Below are positions 26,523 to 35,348 of a DNA stretch of 64,000 bases, piece after piece. Position numbers and translations under genes: made by a program. Numbering within the stretch: the stretch's first letter is position 1; every line of letters starts with the position of its first letter. This stretch comes from Candidatus Bathyarchaeia archaeon (GTDB taxonomy: Archaea > Thermoproteota > Bathyarchaeia > Bathyarchaeales > Bathycorpusculaceae), in contig CP166960.1 in NCBI GenBank assembly GCA_041447175.1, forward strand, positions 2,062,519 to 2,126,518, read 5' to 3'. The notes beneath the pieces are model-generated. The model saw only the letters and a list, made by a program, of their open reading frames with translations, was not told where the DNA came from and ran no database searches.

Positions 26523-28595
26523 ATGAGTTCTCAAACAAAAGGCAAATTCAACACTCAAGTAATTGCCGTAATTGCCATCATTGTCATCGTTGTCGCAGCA
26601 GTCGCAATCTGGCAAAGCGGTGTGTTCTCGCAGCCAGAATCCTCGCCCAGCCCAAGCCCAACCATTAACCCCACCAGCAACCCTAGCCCAACTGTCGTTC
26701 TACCTGACATGACCCTAACCGTTATTGGCGCAACTGGAGAACAGGTCGTCTTAAACGCACAAGACGTCGCAGCGCTTGAAGCCTACACCGCCAACGGCGG
26801 GTACAAAAGCAGCGGCGGATACATCGCAGCCGTAGGAAGCTACACAGGGGTACCCATTGTAACCCTCTGCGATATGGTCGGCGGAATCAACAGCGACCAA
26901 ACACTCACCATCACCGCATCCGACGGCTACTCCATGGTTTACACCTATGACCAAGCACACGGCGAAGGCTTCACCACCTACGACCCCGTCACAGGAAGCG
27001 AAAAAGACGCCACACAACCCATGACCATGGTAGCTAACTACTTCATGGACGGCGCCGATTTACCCTCCGACGAAGGACCCCTCAGAATCGGCGTCTTAGG
27101 ATCGGATGGTTTACTCACTGAAGGACACTTCTGGACAAAAATGGTCTCCAAGATAGAAATCACCAACAACGTCAGAGACTGGTCCATAACCGTTGACTCC
27201 ACAGGCGACACAGAACCTTACCACATGGACCGCCAAGCATTCACAGCCGACTACAACCACTTCACCCTCAGCTGGACTGACGAAAACGGCAACGTCTGGG
27301 CAGGCACAGCTCTGTGGCGATGGGTATCATGGTACAACTACAACGGCGGCATCAGCAACGACACCCTCAACAAAGGCTACCAAGTTAAACTCATAGCCGG
27401 CGACGGATTCTCCACAACATTTGACGACAGCGAAGTTTACCTTAACGACGACATCATAGTTGCAAGCACCATAAACGGCGGAGTCCTCTCGGAACCATAC
27501 TGGCCACTCACCATCGTAGGCCCAGACTTGACAGGACAACAAATGATCAAAAACATGGTCCACATCCAGATAGTGCTCGACGAAACCTCAGCTTCTCCAT
27601 CCCCAGCAGCCACTGCCACTCCAAAACCGACTGCTACCCCAACTTCCACACCCGCACACACCTCAACCCCAGCACCAACAACAGCTCCAACAACCACCCC
27701 AACACCCTCCCCATCCACAGCACCAACCCAAACCTACGACCTAACCGTCAATGGCACATCCGCAGTCACCATGGCCCAAACAGAGTTTGAGGCACAAGTC
27801 GCCACAGATGAAGTTACATGGACAGACAACAATGGCGGCGTCTACACAGGAACCCCACTTTACCAAATCGTAACATGGGGCGTGGATAACGGTGCAATAA
27901 GTAGCGACGCAATCGCAGACGGCTACGTCGTCAAAGTCATCGCATCCGACGGCACCACTTTAGCGCTTAATGACAGCCAAATCGACATGAACACAAACAT
28001 CTTCTTAGCAAACGAATACAATGGGGAAGCACTCGCAAGCGACACTGGACCCTTACGGCTCACTGGGGCAGATTTAAGCGGAGGCAAACAGCGGCTAAAA
28101 TGCGTGACCCAAATCCAAATCATGCCCATGGACCGTGACATGATTTTGACGGTGAAAGCAGCTAACGGAACAAGCGTCACCTTGTTTGCTAATGACATAG
28201 CCGCCATGGAAAGCTACACAGCAAACGGCGGAACCCGCAACAACGCAGCCATACTTGGCAACTTCGGCGAATACACTGGAATACCCATCATGGACCTGCT
28301 GGACTTGGTTGGCGGAGTCACCAGCGCAAATTCAGTTAAAGTAATTGCTTCAGACGGCTACGCATCCATCTACACCTACGGACAACTAAGTGGAGAAAGC
28401 GTCGCCATGTATAACGCCGCGGGCGAAGTTGTTACACCTACACAGCAAATAACCATGCTTGTCGCATACTACGTGAACGGAACCAGCATCGATTCAAGCG
28501 CAGGACCCTTGCGGACAATGTACGTTGGATCCGAAGGACTCTACTCTCAAGGCAACATGAACTCCAAGTTCGTCACAACCATCGAAATAGTCTAA
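26523..28595 (+). CDS. Surface protein with four molybdopterin-binding-like domains in A-B-B-A order
   Basis: 690 residues. N-terminal anchor (residues ~12-30) and a short Ser/Pro spacer. Domain A1 (~62-215) contains LEAYTANGGYKSSGG, GSYTGVPIVTLCDMVGG and TASDGYSMVYTY; domain B1 (~220-350) contains WTDENGNVWAGTALWRWVSW. A Thr/Pro linker (~355-403) is followed by domain B2 (~405-530, WTDNNGGVYTGTPLYQIVTW) and domain A2 (~533-690, MESYTANGGTRNN, GEYTGIPIMDLLDLVGG). The fold resembles the sulfite-oxidase molybdopterin-binding domain. It lies 29 bases upstream of wtpA, in the same direction, which suggests a role linked to tungstate/molybdate at the cell surface; that is inference. Confidence 0.75.
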   Translation: MSSQTKGKFNTQVIAVIAIIVIVVAAVAIWQSGVFSQPESSPSPSPTINPTSNPSPTVVLPDMTLTVIGATGEQVVLNAQDVAALEAYTANGGYKSSGGYIAAVGSYTGVPIVTLCDMVGGINSDQTLTITASDGYSMVYTYDQAHGEGFTTYDPVTGSEKDATQPMTMVANYFMDGADLPSDEGPLRIGVLGSDGLLTEGHFWTKMVSKIEITNNVRDWSITVDSTGDTEPYHMDRQAFTADYNHFTLSWTDENGNVWAGTALWRWVSWYNYNGGISNDTLNKGYQVKLIAGDGFSTTFDDSEVYLNDDIIVASTINGGVLSEPYWPLTIVGPDLTGQQMIKNMVHIQIVLDETSASPSPAATATPKPTATPTSTPAHTSTPAPTTAPTTTPTPSPSTAPTQTYDLTVNGTSAVTMAQTEFEAQVATDEVTWTDNNGGVYTGTPLYQIVTWGVDNGAISSDAIADGYVVKVIASDGTTLALNDSQIDMNTNIFLANEYNGEALASDTGPLRLTGADLSGGKQRLKCVTQIQIMPMDRDMILTVKAANGTSVTLFANDIAAMESYTANGGTRNNAAILGNFGEYTGIPIMDLLDLVGGVTSANSVKVIASDGYASIYTYGQLSGESVAMYNAAGEVVTPTQQITMLVAYYVNGTSIDSSAGPLRTMYVGSEGLYSQGNMNSKFVTTIEIV

Positions 28596-28624
28596 CAACG
28601 CTAAAAGTCAGGACACTGAGCTAA

Positions 28625-29716
28625 ATGAAAAAAACCTACGCGACGGCGGCAGTGATCATAGCAGTGATCCTGCTTGCCTCCACCTACTTTTTTGTTTTAA
28701 ACAACAACCCAGAAGAACAACAACCCAAACAAGTGCTCAAAGTTTACTGCGCCACCAGCCTCGAGTATCCACTGGCAATTGTAGAAGCTGACTTTGAGGA
28801 AGAATACCCCAACGTGGATTTACAGGTTCAGGGGCACGGAACAATCCAAGTAATCAGACACGTCACAGAGTTAAATCAAGAACTTGATGTGGTTATGGCA
28901 GCGGATTACTCGCTGATTCCAACCATGATGTACCCCACCAAAATTTCAGGCACCGACCAGAGCTACGGCACTTACTACATCCGATTCGCAACCAACACCA
29001 TGGTTCTTGCGTACACCAACACCAGCAAATACTCCGACGAAATCAACGCCGACAACTGGTACTCCATCCTCACGCGTCCCGATGTGAAGTTCGGGTTTGC
29101 TAACCCACAACTGGCTGCACTGGGATACCGCGCTTTAACAACCATTCAACTCGCCCAAGACTACTACAACAAACCCACACTGTTTCACGACTTAATCACC
29201 GATAACATGAACCCGCCGATAAACTCCATCGCCAGCGGAACCGGCTACACCATCACCGTTCCCGACACGCAGCAGCCGAAAAACGACAAAGTCACTTTGC
29301 GGTCAAGCGAAATAGACTTAATTGCTCTGCTTCAGTCCGGGTACCTTGACTACTCATTCATTTACCTGAGCAACGCAAGACAGTACGATTTTGGCTACAT
29401 AACGTTGCCTGACGAAATCAACTTGGGCTCGCCACAACAGCAAAGCAACTATGAACGCGTCCAAGTTGTCTATGACCACCAAAGATTTGCTACCGTGAAC
29501 CTTGACCGCACGGGCGAAAACATCTACTACGGCTTAACCATACCCACCAATGCGCCAAACCCGGAATGGGCAGAAAAATTTGTAGAGTTTGTTTTGGCGG
29601 GACAGGGAAAAACCGACTTTGACAACTGCTACCACCCTATCTACACTCCAGCATACACTGACCACATCGAGAACGTTCCAGCAAGCCTGCAGTCACTTGT
29701 CGCTGCAGAACCCTAA
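28625..29716 (+). CDS. wtpA: Tungstate/molybdate-binding protein of the ABC importer
   Basis: 363 residues. N-terminal signal/anchor (residues ~5-25), then a type II binding-protein fold: KVYCATSLEYPLAIVEADFE, VQGHGTIQVIRHVTEL and DVVMAADYSLIPTMMYP are typical of WtpA. The C-terminal region has YYGLTIPTNAPNPEWAEKFV. It captures tungstate or molybdate outside the cell for WtpBC. Tungsten use fits archaeal aldehyde:ferredoxin oxidoreductases and formylmethanofuran dehydrogenases, none of which lies in this window. A run of seven T follows the stop. Confidence 0.92.
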   Translation: MKKTYATAAVIIAVILLASTYFFVLNNNPEEQQPKQVLKVYCATSLEYPLAIVEADFEEEYPNVDLQVQGHGTIQVIRHVTELNQELDVVMAADYSLIPTMMYPTKISGTDQSYGTYYIRFATNTMVLAYTNTSKYSDEINADNWYSILTRPDVKFGFANPQLAALGYRALTTIQLAQDYYNKPTLFHDLITDNMNPPINSIASGTGYTITVPDTQQPKNDKVTLRSSEIDLIALLQSGYLDYSFIYLSNARQYDFGYITLPDEINLGSPQQQSNYERVQVVYDHQRFATVNLDRTGENIYYGLTIPTNAPNPEWAEKFVEFVLAGQGKTDFDNCYHPIYTPAYTDHIENVPASLQSLVAAEP

Positions 29717-29767
29717 CCTTTTTTTAAAAAGCACAGATAACCTCCAGTAGTGGACGGAGAGATAAGT

Positions 29768-30562
29768 GTGGGTTGGATAAAAGAGAAGTCCCTCTTCATC
29801 GCGGCATCCCTAATCTTAAGCGTAATTATGATACTGTTTCTGATGGTTCCAATAATAGGCACCTTGACAAGTTCAGCTTCAGGCATCCCCGCAGCCTTAA
29901 CAGACCAAAGAACGCTTAGCGCAATATGGACCAGTTTTTACTGCGCCTTCATAGCCACAGCTTTCATGTTGCTGCTGGGCGTGCCATTTGCTTACCTGTT
30001 CACCCACACGGAATTTCACGGAAAAAAACTCCTTGACTCCTTAATCGACATCCCCATACTTTTGCCCCACAACACCGCAGGCATCGCCCTGTTTGCCATT
30101 CTGGCGCCAAGCTACCCCATCGGAGCCGCCTTCGCCAAGTTAGGCATAGGGTTTGTGGACACGGTGTGGGGCATCGTGGCGGCTATGGCGTTTGTCAGCG
30201 CCCCCTTCATGATACGCAGCGCCCAAGAAGCCTTCACCTCCATAAGCCCCGACATGGAAAAAACCGGGCGCAGCTTAGGCGCAACACGGTTCAAAGTATT
30301 TAGGCATGTTACTTTACCGCTGGCGTGGCGGGGCATCCTAACGGGGTGCTTACTGACATGGGCAAGAGCCGTCAGCGAATTCGGAGCCGTAGCCATAATC
30401 GCGTACTTCCCCAAAACCGCACCCATCTACCTCTACGACACCTTCGTCACATACGGGTTAAACGCGGCGCTTCCAGTGAATGCGGTACTGATAATTCTTG
30501 CCATCACGATTCTGCTGGTGTTTAGGGCAACTGTGTTGAAATCAAAAAAGCTGATACCGTAA
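29768..30562 (+). CDS. wtpB: Tungstate/molybdate ABC transporter permease
   Basis: About 264 residues, six predicted membrane helices. The permease EAA loop is seen as SISPDMEKTGRSLGATRFKVFRHVTLPLAWRGILTG. GTG 29768 is preferred because GGAGAG lies 5-6 bases upstream; GTG 29750 would add only MDGEIS and has no ribosome site. The other two components of the importer flank it. Confidence 0.93.
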   Translation: MGWIKEKSLFIAASLILSVIMILFLMVPIIGTLTSSASGIPAALTDQRTLSAIWTSFYCAFIATAFMLLLGVPFAYLFTHTEFHGKKLLDSLIDIPILLPHNTAGIALFAILAPSYPIGAAFAKLGIGFVDTVWGIVAAMAFVSAPFMIRSAQEAFTSISPDMEKTGRSLGATRFKVFRHVTLPLAWRGILTGCLLTWARAVSEFGAVAIIAYFPKTAPIYLYDTFVTYGLNAALPVNAVLIILAITILLVFRATVLKSKKLIP

Positions 30563-30577
30563 CGCGGAGGAAAAAAA

Positions 30578-31636
30578 GTGGCACTGAAACTGGAAAACAT
30601 CACAAAAACATGGCGCGGATTCAAACTTCAAAACATCAACCTAACAGTCGAAAAAGGTGAATACTGCATCATTTTAGGACCCACAGGGTCAGGCAAAACC
30701 TTGCTGCTGGAAACCATCATGGGCTTCCAAAAACCCGACACGGGCAAAGTTCACCTTAACGGAGCCGACATCACGGGTCAGCTGCCTGAAAACCGAGGCT
30801 TAGGCTACGTCTCCCAAAACTGCACTCTATTTCCCCACCTGAACGTGCAGCAAAACGTCGAGTTTGGCCTAAAAATGCAAGGCACCCCGCAGGCGCAGAG
30901 AAGCAAAATCGCCCAAGACACACTAAAATCTCTTGGAATTGCAGCGTTGGCAAATCGGTCACCAGCCACTTTGAGTGGAGGAGAAAAACAGAAAACCGTC
31001 ATCGCGCGGGTTTTGGCGGTGAAGCCCACCACCATCCTGTTGGATGAACCATTGACGGGGTTGGACCCTGAATCTTCACGGGAGCTTAAAGCCATCCTCA
31101 AGCAAATTCACAAAGACGGCAAAACCATCCTACACGTAACCCATAACCAAGTGGAAGGCTTCAGCTTGGGCGAACGCATGGCAATCATAAAGGCGGGGCA
31201 GATAGAGCAAATAGGCAAAACCCGCGACGTCTTTGCTCAACCCAAAAACAGGTTTGTGGCAGGTTTCTTGGGTTACGAAAACATATTCCCCGCCCAAAGG
31301 GCAGAGCAACAAAACGGTGTACAGTTGGTTCATGTGGGGAACATGGTTTTGCGTTCATTAACAAAGCCCTCAACCGACAGGTTCAGTATTGCCATCCGCC
31401 CCGAAGACATCAACGTAAACCTCACAGAAGTGGAAAAGGCGGCGTGGAACATTTTGGAGGGAAATGTTGTGGACTTCACCGACCAGGGACCACACGTGGC
31501 GGTGACGTTTGAGGCGGGGCTACCCTTAATGGCGGTTATGACTAAAAGCGTGTTTGTGGAGGCAAATCTGGAGGTAGGGCAGAAGGTGTGGCTTTCCTTT
31601 AAGCCTCAAGCCGTGCGGGTAATCGAAGAAGCCTGA
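30578..31636 (+). CDS. wtpC: Tungstate/molybdate ABC transporter ATPase
   Basis: 352 residues. Walker A GPTGSGKT (~35-42), signature LSGGEKQKTVIAR, Walker B TTILLDEPLTGLDP and the switch histidine in LHVTHNQVE are all present. The last ~110 residues form a MOP/TOBE-like regulatory domain (FSIAIRPEDINVNL ... VWLSFKPQAVRVI), known in this family to bind oxyanions or adjust activity. GTG 30578 has GGAGG upstream. It energises WtpB. Confidence 0.94.
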   Translation: MALKLENITKTWRGFKLQNINLTVEKGEYCIILGPTGSGKTLLLETIMGFQKPDTGKVHLNGADITGQLPENRGLGYVSQNCTLFPHLNVQQNVEFGLKMQGTPQAQRSKIAQDTLKSLGIAALANRSPATLSGGEKQKTVIARVLAVKPTTILLDEPLTGLDPESSRELKAILKQIHKDGKTILHVTHNQVEGFSLGERMAIIKAGQIEQIGKTRDVFAQPKNRFVAGFLGYENIFPAQRAEQQNGVQLVHVGNMVLRSLTKPSTDRFSIAIRPEDINVNLTEVEKAAWNILEGNVVDFTDQGPHVAVTFEAGLPLMAVMTKSVFVEANLEVGQKVWLSFKPQAVRVIEEA

Positions 31637-32071
31637 TTACGTGGTTGGGGTTTTCCACTCTTTCATTAAACAATCATAAAGCTCGTCGCGCTCGTCAACA
31701 ACCTCGTACCAGCCAAGGTTTTTGGCGATTTTCTGCGCAATCAAGTGGTAACAAAGGTGGGCTTTTTTGTCTAAGACCCGAAAATAAAAATCGTCACAGG
31801 TGCAGAATTCGGCTTCAGGCATCAAAAGGTATTCCCGTTCGCGCCCAATTACAATCCAGACGCTGCGGTTGCTGGGTTTGAAGCGGTATTTTTTGATGCG
31901 GTTTTCCTTAAGTGCCTCCAAGGCTTTGGTGAAGCGTTGCCCAAAAAGGTCGTAGAGTTCGGTGAGGTTTTTGCCTGAGAGTTTATCCTGGGTTTTTGCC
32001 TGTTTGCATATGGCGTTTAAGCGGTCGATTTCGTTGGGTTCTTGCTTGTCGGGTTTATCGGTTTGAGTCAT
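31637..32071 (-). CDS. SWIM zinc-finger protein
   Basis: 144 residues. The C-terminal half has the SWIM pattern C-x-C ... C-x-H: FCTCDDFYF and HLCYHLIAQKIA, with the spacing seen in archaeal SWIM proteins. The N-terminal half is basic and helical. SWIM modules bind nucleic acid or proteins; one archaeal group is related to the eukaryotic Shu-complex protein SWS1, a recombination factor. Such a role is possible but not shown. Its stop abuts the wtpC stop (convergent). Confidence 0.75.
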   Translation of the reverse strand: MTQTDKPDKQEPNEIDRLNAICKQAKTQDKLSGKNLTELYDLFGQRFTKALEALKENRIKKYRFKPSNRSVWIVIGREREYLLMPEAEFCTCDDFYFRVLDKKAHLCYHLIAQKIAKNLGWYEVVDERDELYDCLMKEWKTPTT

Positions 32072-32113
32072 TTAGGGCACACGCTGAAGGTTAACAGAAA
32101 GAAAAAAGGGCGG

Positions 32114-32713
32114 TTAGCCGATGTCTATGAGGGTTCCTTTAGGTTTAGAGTTCTCCACTTTTGGGAAAACGATTTCTAACACGCCATTTTTGTAAGTGGA
32201 TTTGGCTTCGTGCACGCGGACTTTTGAGGGCAACATAACTTCCTTGCCGTACTTGTATTGGGGCGTATCCACCGTAATCTCCACAGAATCCTCGGTGCCA
32301 TGCAGTTTAATGTCAGTTTTCTCCACGCCCGGAAGCTCCACCACCACACGGACTTCGCTGCCGGTTTCCACAACATCCACCAGAGGTTCACGTTCCTGCT
32401 TAACCTGAGGGAGCCCTTTTTGGGATTTCTTTATGTTGCCAAACTCTTGAAATTCAGGTTTACCATCAGGCCCAATCTTCATGCTGTACCCGTAAACAAA
32501 CGGCCCAAACTCTTTAACAGTGCTTCCATCAGGAAGTTTGCGTTCTTTAACGTAATCTTTGGGAACTTTCTCGGTGAAATCCTTGAATTCATGCTCCATC
32601 ATTTTTTCCATTTCGCGAAAAACACGGTCAATGTCTCCAAAGAAGGGGTCTCCACCAAAGGGAGCTTTGCGGCGCCGTGTCCATTCAGGGAAAGATTCGT
32701 CATCTGAGGACAT
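32114..32713 (-). CDS. Hsp20/alpha-crystallin family small heat-shock protein
   Basis: 199 residues, longer than many sHsps. The alpha-crystallin domain fills the C-terminal half (residues ~105-199): EREPLVDVVETGSEVRVVVE, LPGVEKTDIKL, and KNGVLEIVFPK near the end, the usual GVL motif. The N-terminal half contains FFGDIDRVFREMEKMMEHEF and a FGPFVYGYSMKIGPDGKP stretch common in archaeal members. It acts as an ATP-independent holdase. It is divergent from the histidine kinase. Confidence 0.9.
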   Translation of the reverse strand: MSSDDESFPEWTRRRKAPFGGDPFFGDIDRVFREMEKMMEHEFKDFTEKVPKDYVKERKLPDGSTVKEFGPFVYGYSMKIGPDGKPEFQEFGNIKKSQKGLPQVKQEREPLVDVVETGSEVRVVVELPGVEKTDIKLHGTEDSVEITVDTPQYKYGKEVMLPSKVRVHEAKSTYKNGVLEIVFPKVENSKPKGTLIDIG

Positions 32714-32941
32714 TTACAAATCACCAGTAACAATTGCGTTTTCCGCTCCAATAAGGTTTACCCCAAAAAATAAACAAAACGCCACAAAAACTGGTTCTCT
32801 CGAAGATTAGCTGAAATGCACAAATATTTTATATTACGACACGTCATCGAGAGTTAGAAGTTACTAGTGTGGCGGATTCCTCTGGAAAACAGTTCAAAAA
32901 CCAACAAGCCAAACGCGATAATCAACAGTGGGAACTGCAAT

Positions 32942-34501
32942 ATGGAAGAGACACGGTGCCGTAGCCTTTTTGATGTCAGCCCAGATGGGGTGTTGTTGGT
33001 GACATTTGAGGGGAACATTTTTTTAGCCAACTTTAACGCGCGGCAAATGCTGGGTATAACTGAAAAAGAGCTGAAAACCAAAACCATTGAAGATATAGGA
33101 GTAAGCAAGGAGCAGCTAACAGCAGCATTCAAAGGACCAGACCGAACAAACAATACAAGAATCGAGCTGGAAGTTAAAGGCAAAGAAGTCCCCTTTTACG
33201 CGGAGATTTTCGCCAGCACTTTTGTGGACTGCGATGGCATAACCAAAATAATTATGAAAATAAGAGACATCAGTCAACGCAAAAAAGATGCCCAATCACT
33301 CGAGGAAAGCGAAGAAAAATATCACTCGCTTTTTCAAAATATGCTAAACGGCTTTGCATACTGCAAAATCATCACGGACGAAAATGGTGAAGTGGAAGAC
33401 TTTGAATACCTCGAAGTCAACGACGCGTTTGAGCAGATAACGGGACTTAAAAAAGCTGAGGTTACAGGAAAAAGAGTCACTGAAGTAATCAAAGGCATAA
33501 AAGAAGCCCATCCTGAACTGTTCGCAACCTATGGCAGGGTAGCCTTCACGGGAAAAACAGAGAAATTTGTGATTTATTTCAAACCGTTAAAAATTTGGCT
33601 TTCAATTACAGCGTACTGTCTTAAAAAAGGCTACTTCGCGGCGGTCTTTGAAAACGTCACGGAACAAAAACAGAACGAGAAAAAGCTGGAAGAGTACTCT
33701 GAAGGGTTAGAATTCACCATTGCCGCCCGAACTGAAGAGTTATCCAACATTAATGACCGCCTTTTGAAGGCTGAAAGGTTTGCAGCCATCGGCGAGTTGG
33801 CGGGCATGGTTGGGCATGACTTGCGCAACCCATTAACCGCCATAAAAAACGCTGTTTATTATCTGGACAGAAAACAAGGTCCCTCAATGGATGCAAAGAC
33901 CAAAGAAATGTTTAAGGTAATTAACAATTCAGTTGCGCATGCTAACAAGATTATAGGTAACCTGCTTGAATACTCCAAAGAGATAAGTTTAGAAATCGAA
34001 GAAGCCACACCTAAATCGCTTCTTGACTACATACTGTTAATGGTTCAAATTCCGTCACACATAAAAATACAGGACCGCACCCAAGATAACCCCATAATTT
34101 GGGTGGACTGCAACAAAATTGAGAGAGTGTTCATAAACCTCATAAAAAACGCAATTGACGCCATGCCTGAAGGGGGGACACTGGAGATAAGAAGCCGCCA
34201 TGTCGGGGAAGAAGTGGAGTTTAGTTTTTCTGACACAGGCTCAGGCATGACGGAGCAGAACAAAGCCAAAATCTTCATGCCGCTGTTCACCACAAAAGCG
34301 CAGGGTATGGGTTTTGGGTTAGCCATATGTAAACGCATTGTTGACGCCCACGGGGGCAGAATCAGCGTAGAAAGCACATTGGGCAAAGGAACCACGTTCA
34401 CAGTGACTCTTCCCGTGGAACAAAAACTTCGGGTCAAAGAAGAGGAAAACATGATAATTCAAACAGACCAATACGATGCCCTCCAACATGACCTGAGTTA
34501 A
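32942..34501 (+). CDS. PAS-domain sensor histidine kinase, soluble
   Basis: About 519 residues from ATG 32942; an in-frame GTG at 32867 would add 25 residues. Two PAS domains (~5-115, starting CRSLFDVSPDGVLLV; ~120-245, starting YHSLFQNMLNGFAYCKI) are joined by a coiled coil to a HisKA domain with the phospho-acceptor in GMVGHDLRNPLTAIKNA and a HATPase with NLIKNAIDAMPEGG, FSDTGSGM and GMGFGLAICKRI. No membrane helix is seen, so it senses an internal signal. No response regulator is nearby. A TATA-like box (32824-32834) lies between inverted 7-mers CTCTCGA and TCGAGAG. Confidence 0.88.
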   Translation: MEETRCRSLFDVSPDGVLLVTFEGNIFLANFNARQMLGITEKELKTKTIEDIGVSKEQLTAAFKGPDRTNNTRIELEVKGKEVPFYAEIFASTFVDCDGITKIIMKIRDISQRKKDAQSLEESEEKYHSLFQNMLNGFAYCKIITDENGEVEDFEYLEVNDAFEQITGLKKAEVTGKRVTEVIKGIKEAHPELFATYGRVAFTGKTEKFVIYFKPLKIWLSITAYCLKKGYFAAVFENVTEQKQNEKKLEEYSEGLEFTIAARTEELSNINDRLLKAERFAAIGELAGMVGHDLRNPLTAIKNAVYYLDRKQGPSMDAKTKEMFKVINNSVAHANKIIGNLLEYSKEISLEIEEATPKSLLDYILLMVQIPSHIKIQDRTQDNPIIWVDCNKIERVFINLIKNAIDAMPEGGTLEIRSRHVGEEVEFSFSDTGSGMTEQNKAKIFMPLFTTKAQGMGFGLAICKRIVDAHGGRISVESTLGKGTTFTVTLPVEQKLRVKEEENMIIQTDQYDALQHDLS

Positions 34502-35340
34502 AAACGCGTAAGCTGGCTGTATGTTCCCAGATAAGTCCCGTCCAAGAGATACGCCTCCGAGTTTTCTACATCCACCGCTTTGGAACGCAGAACAGGACCA
34601 ACCAACGCCTCGCCTTCAACGCCTCTCTTGTGGTATGCTTCGTTTATAGGTCTGCCACCTAAAAAGTCATTAAAACTGGGCATAACAAACAACTGTTTGG
34701 TTTGAGGCTCAAAACCGTAATGCTTCTTCACAGTTTCAGCAGCGGTGCCTTGGAGTTTCACGCCGTTTTTCTGCAGTAGAAGTCGCGCAAAAAATTCGGT
34801 GTTGCAGTTGGCTTTTAACCAGATTTGCCGCGTCAACTTCACTCCTGCAGGGTCATGGAAAACCACCACCGGATGTAGATGCCCCATGAAAAGCGTTTTG
34901 CACTGCAACAACAGGGGGGAAGGCCATTTGTGTCCATGAAACATACCCACGTCGCCCTCAACTAAGCCAGTTGCGGGATGCATGATTACGCCTTGGGGAA
35001 GCATGGGTTCAAGGTTGGCGTCGTGGTTGCCCCGGATGATGCCGATTTCTTTCACTTTCCCGTAAAGTTCATCAAAAAAGTCAGGTATGTCATGCCACTC
35101 GCCAGGCTCATTGGCAGTCACGGTGTATTTTACGTCTCCCAAAACCAGCAGACCATCAGGCTTAAACTCTGAGAGCAGCACAAGGAGTTTTTCAAGAAGC
35201 CGCGGCATCTGGCTTGGCACGTAGATGCCTTTCTCTTGAAGCGCCATCTCCCACCCCAAATGCGGGTCAGCGATAATCAGGGTGCGTTTGGCGGCTGTTT
35301 TCACCAAGGCTGCAGGGTGAGGCATCAAGAGAGTAAACAT
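34498..35340 (-). CDS. Archaeal metallophosphoesterase (SbcD-related family)
   Basis: 280 residues. Calcineurin-like motifs in order: LIIADPHLGWE, LVLGDVKY, IIRGNHDANLE, MFHGHKWP and LFMGHLHPVV. This arrangement, with AALVKTAAKRTLIIADPHLG at the start, is that of the cytoplasmic SbcD-related archaeal phosphoesterases. The substrate is unknown, perhaps a nucleic acid or nucleotide. It is convergent with the kinase (4-base overlap) and follows the IMPase gene by eight bases, probably in one operon. Confidence 0.85.
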   Translation of the reverse strand: MFTLLMPHPAALVKTAAKRTLIIADPHLGWEMALQEKGIYVPSQMPRLLEKLLVLLSEFKPDGLLVLGDVKYTVTANEPGEWHDIPDFFDELYGKVKEIGIIRGNHDANLEPMLPQGVIMHPATGLVEGDVGMFHGHKWPSPLLLQCKTLFMGHLHPVVVFHDPAGVKLTRQIWLKANCNTEFFARLLLQKNGVKLQGTAAETVKKHYGFEPQTKQLFVMPSFNDFLGGRPINEAYHKRGVEGEALVGPVLRSKAVDVENSEAYLLDGTYLGTYSQLTRF

Positions 35341-35348
35341 CGTTTTGC

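Noticed and set aside
27590-27720. Repetitive DNA considered as a tandem repeat or CRISPR-like array
   Set aside because: It encodes the Thr/Pro linker of a surface protein; the repeats are codon-level low complexity. The same holds for 43140-43450 and 59380-59630. No CRISPR array with spaced identical repeats was found.
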